In this document: piece by piece, positions 1-6,606 of the stretch
How the letters are laid out: every line of letters begins with the position of its first letter
How positions within the stretch are numbered: the first letter of the stretch is position 1
Origin: Christensenella sp036660175
GTDB taxonomy: Bacteria > Bacillota > Clostridia > Christensenellales > Christensenellaceae
Reading direction: 5' to 3'
Length of the DNA stretch: 6,659 bases
NCBI GenBank assembly: GCA_036660175.1
Contig: JAVXBD010000074.1
Span: forward strand, 1 to 6,659
Notes under the pieces: model-generated
The model's input: the letters and a program-made list of their open reading frames with translations, nothing else
Database searches by the model: none
Told to the model about the DNA's origin: nothing
Translations under genes and position numbers: made by a program

Positions 1-496
1 GAATATCTTTCGTCACTACGCTGCCCGCACCAATCATACTGCCTGCACCAATTGTAACACCAGGACACAGGATCGCACCGCCGCCAATCCACACATCGTC
101 TTCAATCGTAATCGGCGCACCCAATCCCTCATGATTTCTTCTGTTCTCTGGTTCAACTGGGTGTGCCGCCGCATATAGTTGCACATTTGGTGCAATCAGC
201 ACGTTATCGCCAATGCGTATATCGCAAACATCTAAAAAGTAGCATCCATAATTGATAAACACATTGTTGCCCGCATAAATATTTGCACCATAGTCACTCA
301 TAAAAGGCTGTTTCACTGTTATTTTTCCATCAGTATGAATCAGATGCCTAATGCGTTGGTCCATTTTCTCCGTATCCAGCGGATCTATATCATTATACTC
401 TCTGCACAGTTTCATAGACCGTGCATGTGCCGCCACCAATTCTTCATCAGGAATATAGTAGACCTCACCATTTAACATTTTTTCTTTTTCAGTCAT
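1..496 (-). CDS. maa: Sugar (maltose-type) O-acetyltransferase, 3' end cut by the window edge
   Basis: Encodes 165 residues before the window ends; family members run to about 185-190, so roughly the last 20 are missing. The N-terminal part (about residues 4-57) resembles the helical Mac domain (EKEKMLNGEVYY near the start). From about residue 60 it becomes a left-handed beta-helix of hexapeptide repeats (for example IRIGDN, ITIEDD, VTIGAG). By comparison with LacA/Maa enzymes, His112 in AAHPVE is the expected catalytic base, with Asn82, Asp89 and Trp136 at other conserved sites. The family transfers acetyl from acetyl-CoA to the 6-hydroxyl of sugars such as maltose or glucose, in the cytoplasm; the substrate here cannot be read from sequence. 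The ATG overlaps the gyrA stop by 8 bases, and an AAAGGA ribosome site (505-510) lies inside the gyrA tail, so it is probably co-transcribed and translationally coupled. Family is firm; maa versus another hexapeptide sugar acetyltransferase is less so. Confidence 0.88.
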   Translation of the reverse strand, partial: MTEKEKMLNGEVYYIPDEELVAAHARSMKLCREYNDIDPLDTEKMDQRIRHLIHTDGKITVKQPFMSDYGANIYAGNNVFINYGCYFLDVCDIRIGDNVLIAPNVQLYAAAHPVEPENRRNHEGLGAPITIEDDVWIGGGAILCPGVTIGAGSMIGAGSVVTKDI

Positions 497-2981
497 TCAA
501 TTCTTCCTTTGCCTCATCTGCTGTTACATTTTCTTCTGTTTCAACCGTTTCTTCTTCTTCTGTTTCTCCGACTTTTGCAACGCAGACAACCTTTGTTTCA
601 TCGTCCACACGCATCACACGCACCCCTTGGGTAGAGCGTCCAATCAGCGAAATTCCCTCCACCGCCATACGAATAACCACTCCAGCATCGTTAATCAGCA
701 TAATATCTTCGCTTCCATCAACCATCTTAAGCCCGCACATCAATCCTGTTTTTTCCGTAATATTCATGCACTTAAGCCCGATACCGCCACGTGTTTGCAT
801 TCTATATTCTTCTATATTCGTCCGCTTTCCATATCCGTTTTCTGTTACAACCAGTACTTGCTTTTCGTCTTCTGCTATACACGCATCAACAACGCTGTCG
901 CCCTCACGCAGCTTAATCGCACGTACACCCGTAGATACTCTGCCCATCGGACGTGCATCTGCCTCGTTAAAGATAATCGACATACCATCACGTGTTCCTA
1001 CTAAAATGTTTTGTGTGCCATCTGTTTCCATAACCGCAATCAGCTCGTCATCTTCACGCAAATTCACCGCACGCAGTCCATTTTGACGAATATTTGCATA
1101 TTCTGCAAACGGTGTTTTTTTAATAACGCCCTCTTTGGTGATCACCACAAGATTTGCATTTTTCTCAAGTTCTGATTCTATCGGGAATACCGCCGATATT
1201 TTCTCGTCAGGATCTAAATTGAGCAGATTGACAATCGCCGTACCTTTTGCGGTTCTGCCCGATTCTGGAATCTGATAACATTTTTTCATATACACTTTGC
1301 CCTTATTTGTAAAGAACAATAGCTGACTGTGTGTAGATGTTACAAATACCTGCTCTGCAAAATCTTCCTCACGTGTGGACATTGCATTCACGCCTCTGCC
1401 ACCACGTTTTTGCGCACGATAGGTTTCCAGATTAATCCGCTTTACATAACCATAGTGCGTCAGCGTCACTACCATATCTTCACGAGCAATCAGTTCGTCT
1501 AAATCAATATCGTCCTCATCAAACGTGATTTCCGTTCTGCGTTTGTCTGCATATTTCGCACTGATTTCGGTCAAATCCGTCTTAATAATATCAAGCACCA
1601 TCTGCGGCGTATTTAATACCAAATTAAAATAATCAATTTTTTCTAAAAGCTCTTTATATTCCGCTTCAATTTTGCCACGTTCTAAGCCTGTCAGCCTTTG
1701 CAGACGCATATCTAGTATCGCCTGTGCCTGCACCTCCGAAAGCCCAAAACGTTCAATCAGCGACGTACGTGCATTAAGAGCATCTTGCGAAGCTCTGATT
1801 AATTTGACGATTTCGTCGATATTATCAAGCGCAATAATCAGTCCCTCTAAAATGTGCGCTCTCTTTTTTGTTTTTTCAAGGTCAAATTTTGTGCGGCGCA
1901 CAATGACTTCTTTTTGATGCTCGATATAATATTCCAATATCTGTTTTAAATTCAGCACACGAGGTGCGGCGTCCACCAGTGCAATCATAATCACACCAAA
2001 GGTATCCTGCATTTGCGTATGCTTATATAATCTGTTTAAGACCACGTTTGCATTTGCGCCACGTTTTAGTTCAATTACTACACGCATACCAGATTTATCC
2101 GATTCATCACGCAAATCAGATATTCCGTCAATCCGCTTATCGTGTACCATCTCTGCAATTTTTTCAACAAGCGTCGCTTTGTTTACTTGATAAGGCAGTT
2201 CGTAAATGATAATTCGTTCTCTGTCCTCTTTGAATTTATCAATCTCCACTTTTGCACGCACACGAATCCTGCCTCTGCCCGTTTTATATGCAGAGCGAAT
2301 CCCCGAAACACCCATAATAATTCCGCCTGTCGGAAAATCAGGGCCAGGCAAAATATCAATCAGCTCATCAATCGAAATATCTGGATTGTCTATCAGCGCA
2401 ATGGCTGCATTGATGGTTTCGCCCAAGTTATGCGGCGGAATATTGGTTGCCATACCTACAGCGATACCGCCTGTTCCGTTTACGAGCAGGTTTGGATACC
2501 TTGCTGGCAGCACCGACGGCTGCTGTAATGTTTCATCAAAGTTTGGATAAAAATCCACAGTATCTTTATCAATATCTCTTAAAAGCTCCATGGTGATTTT
2601 TGCCATCTTTGCTTCTGTATAACGCATTGCAGCGGCGCTATCACCATCAACAGATCCAAAGTTTCCATGTCCGTCCACCAGCATATGACGAATAGAGAAA
2701 TCCTGTGCCATACGCACCATTGCCTCGTACACTGCGGTATCACCATGCGGATGATACTTACCCAAAACATCGCCAACAATACGCGCACTTTTTCTGTACG
2801 GTTTATCAGGATATAAATTAAGCTCGCTCATCGAGTAAAGAATACGTCTGTGTACAGGTTTTAGACCATCTCTTACATCTGGCAGCGCACGATTGATAAT
2901 AACCGCCATTGCATAGGATATAAAAGACTTCTCCATTTCCTTTTTGATGTCTATCGGTACAATATGTTTTGTGATTTCCAA
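489..2981 (-). CDS. gyrA: DNA gyrase subunit A (TTG start proposed)
   Basis: Breakage-reunion subunit of gyrase, which with GyrB introduces negative supercoils using ATP. From the TTG at 2979-2981 it is 830 residues. The winged-helix/tower region opens with SFISYAMAVI and GLKPVHRR; the active-site tyrosine is Tyr121 in AAAMRYTE, preceded by Arg120. The quinolone region reads HPHGDTAVYE, with Thr82 and Glu86 at the E. coli Ser83 and Asp87 positions, as in drug-susceptible Gram-positive enzymes. The C-terminal beta-pinwheel holds the GyrA box QKRGGRG (residues 524-530), which marks gyrase rather than topoisomerase IV, plus a degenerate copy QTRGGIG (729-735). The last 25 or so residues are a Glu-rich acidic tail. 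The longest frame would start at GTG 2988-2990 and add three residues, but that GTG lies inside the GAGGTG ribosome site, while TTG sits at ideal spacing, so I prefer TTG. It follows gyrB by 33 bases and ends with TGA inside the acetyltransferase start. Confidence 0.97.
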   Translation of the reverse strand: MEITKHIVPIDIKKEMEKSFISYAMAVIINRALPDVRDGLKPVHRRILYSMSELNLYPDKPYRKSARIVGDVLGKYHPHGDTAVYEAMVRMAQDFSIRHMLVDGHGNFGSVDGDSAAAMRYTEAKMAKITMELLRDIDKDTVDFYPNFDETLQQPSVLPARYPNLLVNGTGGIAVGMATNIPPHNLGETINAAIALIDNPDISIDELIDILPGPDFPTGGIIMGVSGIRSAYKTGRGRIRVRAKVEIDKFKEDRERIIIYELPYQVNKATLVEKIAEMVHDKRIDGISDLRDESDKSGMRVVIELKRGANANVVLNRLYKHTQMQDTFGVIMIALVDAAPRVLNLKQILEYYIEHQKEVIVRRTKFDLEKTKKRAHILEGLIIALDNIDEIVKLIRASQDALNARTSLIERFGLSEVQAQAILDMRLQRLTGLERGKIEAEYKELLEKIDYFNLVLNTPQMVLDIIKTDLTEISAKYADKRRTEITFDEDDIDLDELIAREDMVVTLTHYGYVKRINLETYRAQKRGGRGVNAMSTREEDFAEQVFVTSTHSQLLFFTNKGKVYMKKCYQIPESGRTAKGTAIVNLLNLDPDEKISAVFPIESELEKNANLVVITKEGVIKKTPFAEYANIRQNGLRAVNLREDDELIAVMETDGTQNILVGTRDGMSIIFNEADARPMGRVSTGVRAIKLREGDSVVDACIAEDEKQVLVVTENGYGKRTNIEEYRMQTRGGIGLKCMNITEKTGLMCGLKMVDGSEDIMLINDAGVVIRMAVEGISLIGRSTQGVRVMRVDDETKVVCVAKVGETEEEETVETEENVTADEAKEELND

Positions 2982-2987
2982 AATTTC

Positions 2988-2993
2988 CACCTC
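2988..2993 (-). promoter_or_regulatory. Ribosome binding site deciding the gyrA start
   Basis: The minus strand reads GAGGTG, complementary to the 3' end of 16S rRNA. Eight bases separate GAGG from a TTG at 2979-2981. The alternative GTG start is part of this motif and has no purine-rich site of its own at a usable distance upstream. This favours TTG initiation for gyrA. Confidence 0.7.
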
Positions 2994-3014
2994 GTGTAAT
3001 TTCTACTGTTTTTT

Positions 3015-4925
3015 TTAAATATCTAAATCCGCTACCATTTTTGCGTTGTCCTCAATAAACTCACGCCGTGGCTCTACGCTGTCGCCCATCAGCACGCTTA
3101 CTGTTTCGTCAATTTCTATGACGTTTTCCATGCTTACCTGCAAGAGAATCCTCTTATCTGGATCCATGGTCGTATCCCACAGCTGATCTGCATTCATCTC
3201 TCCCAAACCTTTATACCGCTGTATCGTTGCGCCTTCGCCCTCGCCACCCAAATATTCCTGTAGCTGTTCATCGCTATAAAAATAAGTTTCCACTTTGCCC
3301 TTTACTGTTTTATAAAGCGGCGGCTGTGCAATATATACATGCCCCGCCTCAATCAGCGGACGCATATAACGATAGAAGAACGTCAGCATCAATATTCTGA
3401 TATGGCTTCCGTCAACATCGGCATCAGTCATGCAAATAATTTTATGATACCGTAATTTTTCAAGATCAAATTCTTCACCAAATCCTGCGCCAAAAGCGGT
3501 AATCATCATGCGGATTTCATTGTTGGCAAGCGCTCTATCTCTTCTTGCTTTTTCAACGTTTAATATTTTCCCACGCAAAGGCAAAATTGCTTGAAAGCGT
3601 CTGTTTCTGCCTTGTTTTGCGCTGCCGCCCGCACTATCACCCTCGACAATAAAAATTTCGCATTTGCTGGCATCTCTTTCACTGCAATCGGAAAGTTTTC
3701 CGGGCAGTGCCGCACTTTCCAGTGCTGTTTTTCTACGTGTCAGCTCCCGTGCTTTTTTTGCTGCTTCTCTGGCACGCTTTGCCGTCAAGCATTTCTCTAT
3801 AATGATTCTTGCGGTAGACGGATTTTCTTCAAGAAACGTATTAAGTCCCTCTGAAACCGCACCATCCACAAGCGGACGAATTTCGCTGTTGCCTAATTTT
3901 GTTTTTGTCTGCCCCTCAAACTGTGGATCAATCAGTTTTACACTGATGATTGCCGTCAGCCCTTCACGAATATCTTCACCCGATAATGTCGGCTCTGATT
4001 CTTTGATAATTTTATATTTTTTTGCATAATCATTCACCACTCGTGTCAGTGCATTTTTAAAACCGTTTAAATGCGATCCACCCTCGTGCGTAGAAATATT
4101 GTTTGCAAACGAAAAAATATTTTCGGAATATCCCTCGTTGTACTGCATTGCAATCTCCACAACGCTTGAGCCTTTTTCTGCACAAAAATAAACAGGCTCT
4201 TCAAAAATCGGGCTTTTGTTTTTATTTAGGTACTGCACAAACGATTTAATACCGCCCTCATAACAATATTTATGTGTGCGTGGCGGCTCTACTCTTAAAT
4301 CTTCTAATGTGATGCTGATTCCTCTGTTTAAAAATGCCATTTCCCGAAGACGAATGCGCAAAGTATCGTAATCAAACGTAACATCTTCAAAGATTTCTTT
4401 ATCTGGCCAAAACTCTATGGTCGTTCCTGTGTTTTCACTTTTTCCGATGGTTTGCAGAGGTGCTGTCGCAATTCCTTTTGAGAACTCCTGCCGAAACAAG
4501 CTCCCTTCACGCTCTACGTACGCAACCAATTTTTCTGAAAGCGCATTTACAACCGAAACACCCACGCCATGCAGTCCGCCCGAAACTTTATAACCATCTC
4601 CGCCAAACTTTCCGCCTGCATGAAGCATAGTCAGCGCAACTTCAAGTGTAGAAACACCTGCCTGCGGGTGCATACCTGTTGGAATACCTCTTCCGTTATC
4701 TTTTACACGAACGCTGCCTTCTTGTGTGATGGTGATGCCTATTTCTGTACAATATCCCGCCATCGCCTCATCTATGGAGTTATCCACAATTTCATAAACC
4801 AAGTGGTGAAGCCCTCGTAAATCAGTAGAGCCGATATACATACCCGGTCTTTTTCTGACAGGCTCCAGTCCTTCTAAAATTTGGATTTGACTTTCGTCAT
4901 AATGTTCTTCGTTGTTTTTTTGCAT
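3015..4925 (-). CDS. gyrB: DNA gyrase subunit B
   Basis: ATPase subunit of gyrase, 636 residues, the usual length for enzymes without the large TOPRIM insertion of gammaproteobacteria. GHKL ATPase domain at the N-terminus: YEIVDNSIDEA with Glu45 and Asn49 (catalytic base and Mg2+ ligand by homology), DNGRGIP at 76-82 with Asp76 contacting adenine, and the GGLHGVG lid at 117-123. The transducer domain follows; QTKTKLGN at 339-346 should carry the conserved lysine that contacts the gamma phosphate. TOPRIM domain: EGDSAGG at 428-434 and DADVDGS at 501-507 supply the acidic metal ligands. PLRGKILNVEKA (449-460) and QRYKGLGEMN (569-578) are typical of GyrB. Asp430 and Arg451 occupy the E. coli Asp426 and Lys447 positions, so no known quinolone-resistance change is evident. 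ATG start with GAGGA about six bases upstream, 20 bases after remB. ParE is the only serious alternative; the GyrA-box gene next door argues for GyrB. Confidence 0.98.
   Translation of the reverse strand: MQKNNEEHYDESQIQILEGLEPVRKRPGMYIGSTDLRGLHHLVYEIVDNSIDEAMAGYCTEIGITITQEGSVRVKDNGRGIPTGMHPQAGVSTLEVALTMLHAGGKFGGDGYKVSGGLHGVGVSVVNALSEKLVAYVEREGSLFRQEFSKGIATAPLQTIGKSENTGTTIEFWPDKEIFEDVTFDYDTLRIRLREMAFLNRGISITLEDLRVEPPRTHKYCYEGGIKSFVQYLNKNKSPIFEEPVYFCAEKGSSVVEIAMQYNEGYSENIFSFANNISTHEGGSHLNGFKNALTRVVNDYAKKYKIIKESEPTLSGEDIREGLTAIISVKLIDPQFEGQTKTKLGNSEIRPLVDGAVSEGLNTFLEENPSTARIIIEKCLTAKRAREAAKKARELTRRKTALESAALPGKLSDCSERDASKCEIFIVEGDSAGGSAKQGRNRRFQAILPLRGKILNVEKARRDRALANNEIRMMITAFGAGFGEEFDLEKLRYHKIICMTDADVDGSHIRILMLTFFYRYMRPLIEAGHVYIAQPPLYKTVKGKVETYFYSDEQLQEYLGGEGEGATIQRYKGLGEMNADQLWDTTMDPDKRILLQVSMENVIEIDETVSVLMGDSVEPRREFIEDNAKMVADLDI
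4780..4788 (+). other. Perfect DnaA-box 9-mer TTATCCACA inside gyrB
   Basis: The second exact copy, in the same orientation. It encodes part of the invariant Val-Asp-Asn-Ser motif of the GHKL domain, so protein constraint alone could create it. Confidence 0.2.
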
Positions 4926-4945
4926 GGTTTTTCCTCTATCATTCT

Positions 4946-5200
4946 TTATACTAAGTCTGTTATTTCAATATCGCTTCTTTTAAGCAAAGTCCGTGACGAT
5001 ATGGGTGAAAGATACATGGTTTGTATGCCATTTTCTTGTGTAACCACAATGGATTTTGGCGGTTCTTTTGTGATTGTCGCACGTTTGCATTTTTTAAGAA
5101 ATTCTTTTGTGTCTTCGTTTTTTTTAGCTTCGCTGTATTCTAATATCATCAGAATATCTTCCGAACGCACAAAAAAATCATTGCCTATATGCAATATCAT
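4946..5200 (-). CDS. remB: RemB-like DUF370 protein (extracellular matrix regulator family, YaaB)
   Basis: A small protein of 84 residues. It begins MILHIGNDFFV, close to the MYIHLG-type start of Bacillus YaaB/RemB, and has the family core PPKSIVVTQEN (about residues 47-57) followed by YLSPISSRTLLKR (63-75). Bacillus RemB is about 81 residues and also lies between recF and gyrB, so sequence and position agree. RemA and RemB are needed for biofilm-matrix gene expression in Bacillus subtilis; RemA is the established DNA-binding member, and RemB's biochemical role is less clear. No signal peptide or membrane segment is visible, so it should be cytosolic. GAGGG lies seven bases before the ATG. 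It is the first gene after the probable promoter at 5269-5297 and so appears to head the gyrase operon. The role in this organism is inferred only from family. Confidence 0.87.
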   Translation of the reverse strand: MILHIGNDFFVRSEDILMILEYSEAKKNEDTKEFLKKCKRATITKEPPKSIVVTQENGIQTMYLSPISSRTLLKRSDIEITDLV

Positions 5201-5226
5201 AAAAAGCCCTCATTTTCTTTGCTTTT

Positions 5227-5242
5227 TGACGTTTTTTTATAT
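5227..5242 (-). repeat. Direct repeat ATATAAAAAAACGTCA, copy 1 (remB leader)
   Basis: A 16-base string identical to the one at 5364-5379, same orientation, 137 bases apart. This copy lies in the predicted remB leader, and its A/T part forms half of a 16-base palindrome at 5233-5248. Function unknown. Confidence 0.5.
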
Positions 5243-5247
5243 AAAAA

Positions 5248-5290
5248 ATACATCAATCTTATGGTTTTAGTATACCACATTTTGATGTAT
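5248..5290. repeat. Inverted repeat ATACATCAA-N25-TTGATGTAT spanning the remB promoter
   Basis: Read on the minus strand, ATACATCAA (5282-5290) is repeated exactly as its reverse complement TTGATGTAT (5248-5256), with 25 bases between. The centre falls at about 5269, inside the -10 element, and the predicted start site lies between the arms. Only the right arm would be transcribed, so this is more likely a protein site on DNA than an RNA hairpin. An operator role is inference. Confidence 0.45.
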
Positions 5291-5297
5291 AAATAAA
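5269..5297 (-). promoter_or_regulatory. Probable sigma-A promoter for remB-gyrB-gyrA-acetyltransferase
   Basis: The minus strand carries TGGTATACT at 5269-5277, an extended -10 element (TG one base before TATACT). At 17-base spacing the -35 position (5292-5297) reads TTTATT, a weak match, which an extended -10 can tolerate. The start would fall near 5262, giving a leader of about 60 bases before the remB ATG. It is the best promoter-like string in the gap; there is no experimental support. Confidence 0.55.
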
Positions 5298-5363
5298 GCT
5301 TTTTGCAGTTTTTGCTTATATTGTATTTTAAAAAAATTGGTTTTTTTGACTTGTGTAGAAAAA

Positions 5364-5379
5364 TGACGTTTTTTTATAT
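5364..5379 (-). repeat. Direct repeat ATATAAAAAAACGTCA, copy 2 (upstream of promoter)
   Basis: Identical to the copy at 5227-5242. It lies about 70 bases upstream of the candidate -35 region. The CGTCA end makes it more than a plain A-tract coincidence, but the rest is low complexity. Confidence 0.5.
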
Positions 5380-5388
5380 TTTTTATCG

Positions 5389-5407
5389 CACATCATAAAC
5401 CGATGTG
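5389..5407. repeat. Short inverted repeat CACATC-N7-GATGTG
   Basis: Six-base arms with a seven-base loop, about 80 bases after the recF stop. The arm resembles the ACATC core of the repeat around the remB promoter. It could be a weak hairpin, but no T run follows on the minus strand, so it does not fit an intrinsic terminator for recF. Confidence 0.3.
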
Positions 5408-5484
5408 TATCTAAGCTGCTCTTTTTTAAGTACTTTTCTTTTTTCATCACAAAACAGCACCTTTTTTATCATTCGTTTTTTTAC

Positions 5485-6570
5485 TCAATCTTTCTTACAG
5501 TGCCTTATTGTGCCTCCTATCACCTCGAATTTTTCCGCTCCGTTTGTTTGTTTTAGTTCTTTTAAATCTGCCGTCGTAATAAAAACCTGAAATTCTTTCA
5601 GATAATCCAATAAATTTTGTTTTCTTGCAGGGTCAAGCTCCGAAAAAACATCGTCAAGCAAAAGAATTGGCGTTTGCCCTGTGTTCTGTTCCAAAATTTT
5701 TAAGCATGCCGTCTTAACAGCAAGCATAAGCGTTCTTAGCTGTCCTTGTGACGCATATACACGTGCGTCCTTGTCATTGATTGTAAAATCAATATCGTCC
5801 CTGTGTGGGCCTGCTGTGCATCCAAACTCGTCCAATTCTTTTTGCACCAGTTTTTGCAGCGTTTCTTTTATGTTATCCACATTTATGGTGGATTTATATG
5901 CTATTTTTATTTTTTCTTTGCCGCCCGATAATTCATTATGTGTTTGAGATACCATTTCATTCAGCTTTTTTATGTAAGCCATTCTATTTTTGAGTATCAT
6001 TTTAATGATTCCCTCAAGCTGTTCGTTATAAGCCTCTATTATTTCTCTTGTGTTTGGCTGATTTCTTTTGCGCAGTGCTGCATTTTTTTCTGCAATAATT
6101 TTTGTATATTTTTTTAATGCGTCCACATAAGAAGGACGAATTTTAGATATTTCTGCATCAATAAAAGCCCGACGCAGTGCAGGAGATTCTTTTACTGTTT
6201 TTAAATCTTCTGGCGAAAAAACAATCACAAATAAATTTCCCAACAGCTCTTTTAAATTTTTAGCAGGAATGCCGTTTATTTTAATACTCTTTTTTTTGTC
6301 TTTTTCAATGATAACTTCAATACTGTTTACTTGTCCATCTTTAAAAAATTCTACACATAAATACGCACCAGCAGTATTAAATTTAATTGTTTTACTATCT
6401 GCATTGATACGAAAAGACTTTCCATTCGCACAAATATGGATGGCTTCGAGTAAATTTGTTTTTCCTTGTGCATTTGCACCATAAAAAATATTAATTTTTT
6501 CAGAGAAACCATCTATATTTAATTGCTCATAATTTCTAAAATTCAGTAATTTTATTCTTTTTAAATACAT
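5485..6570 (-). CDS. recF: DNA replication and repair protein RecF
   Basis: SMC/ABC-type ATPase of 361 residues, full length for the family (about 360-370). RecF works with RecO and RecR to load RecA at single-strand gaps and to protect or restart stalled forks. The start MYLKRIKLLNFRNY is the classical RecF N-terminus. Walker A is GANAQGKT at 31-38 (Lys37), the RecF motif GPHRDD is at 254-259, the ABC signature is SQGQLRT at 274-280, and Walker B is ILLLDD at 302-307, followed by the D-loop SELD. The middle (about 140-245) is the helical arm. ATG start with AAGGG about five bases upstream, 36 bases after the stop of the preceding S4-like gene. No promoter is evident directly upstream, so it is probably transcribed with dnaN-side genes lying outside the window. 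The reading frame stays open for 33 codons after its TGA, which is not needed for a normal-length RecF. Confidence 0.97.
   Translation of the reverse strand: MYLKRIKLLNFRNYEQLNIDGFSEKINIFYGANAQGKTNLLEAIHICANGKSFRINADSKTIKFNTAGAYLCVEFFKDGQVNSIEVIIEKDKKKSIKINGIPAKNLKELLGNLFVIVFSPEDLKTVKESPALRRAFIDAEISKIRPSYVDALKKYTKIIAEKNAALRKRNQPNTREIIEAYNEQLEGIIKMILKNRMAYIKKLNEMVSQTHNELSGGKEKIKIAYKSTINVDNIKETLQKLVQKELDEFGCTAGPHRDDIDFTINDKDARVYASQGQLRTLMLAVKTACLKILEQNTGQTPILLLDDVFSELDPARKQNLLDYLKEFQVFITTADLKELKQTNGAEKFEVIGGTIRHCKKD
5873..5881 (+). other. Perfect DnaA-box 9-mer TTATCCACA inside recF
   Basis: An exact match to the consensus DnaA box, within the recF codons for Val-Asp-Asn. The oriC-proximal gene order makes binding plausible, but a single box inside coding sequence may be incidental. 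Confidence 0.3.
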
Positions 6571-6606
6571 GATTCCCTTATATTTTTTATTCTTCTCTTA
6601 AGCATA

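Larger units (their letters stand above)
5201..5484. other. A+T-rich intergenic region between recF and remB
   Basis: This is the only sizeable non-coding stretch. On the minus strand it contains a candidate extended -10 promoter, a 9-base inverted repeat around it, two copies of a 16-base direct repeat, and a small CACATC/GATGTG inverted repeat. A 29-codon open frame (5383-5472) runs in frame downstream of the recF stop, but with no convincing ribosome site. I see no strong GC-rich hairpin with a following T run on the minus strand, so no intrinsic terminator for recF is called and read-through from recF into remB is possible. Confidence 0.7.

Noticed and set aside
313..320. TGTTTCAC, half of a ParB parS site
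   Set aside because: The second half needed for the palindrome is absent (ACTGTTA follows), and it lies within acetyltransferase codons.
421..1086. Plus-strand open frame of 221 codons antisense to the end of gyrA
   Set aside because: It lies opposite an unmistakable GyrA C-terminal domain, is Ser/Thr/Pro rich as expected of an antisense shadow, and resembles no family.
2206..2550. Plus-strand open frames opposite the gyrA N-terminal half
   Set aside because: They are antisense shadows of conserved GyrA codons with no ribosome site or recognisable domain.
2579..2788. 69-codon minus-strand frame within gyrA
   Set aside because: It is an out-of-frame reading of the GyrA active-site region, which is intact in its proper frame.
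4881..5270. Plus-strand open frame of 129 codons across remB and the remB promoter gap
   Set aside because: It is antisense to remB, begins inside gyrB, and is a hydrophobic shadow typical of the reverse of A-rich coding DNA.
5298..5319. AAGC-loop-GCTT structure before a T-rich run as a recF terminator
   Set aside because: The stem is only about four to six weak pairs with a 14-base loop and the T run is interrupted, so it is too weak to call.
5461..5487. Selenocysteine reading of the recF TGA
   Set aside because: No hairpin of the bacterial SECIS type follows the TGA, and RecF is already full length at that point.
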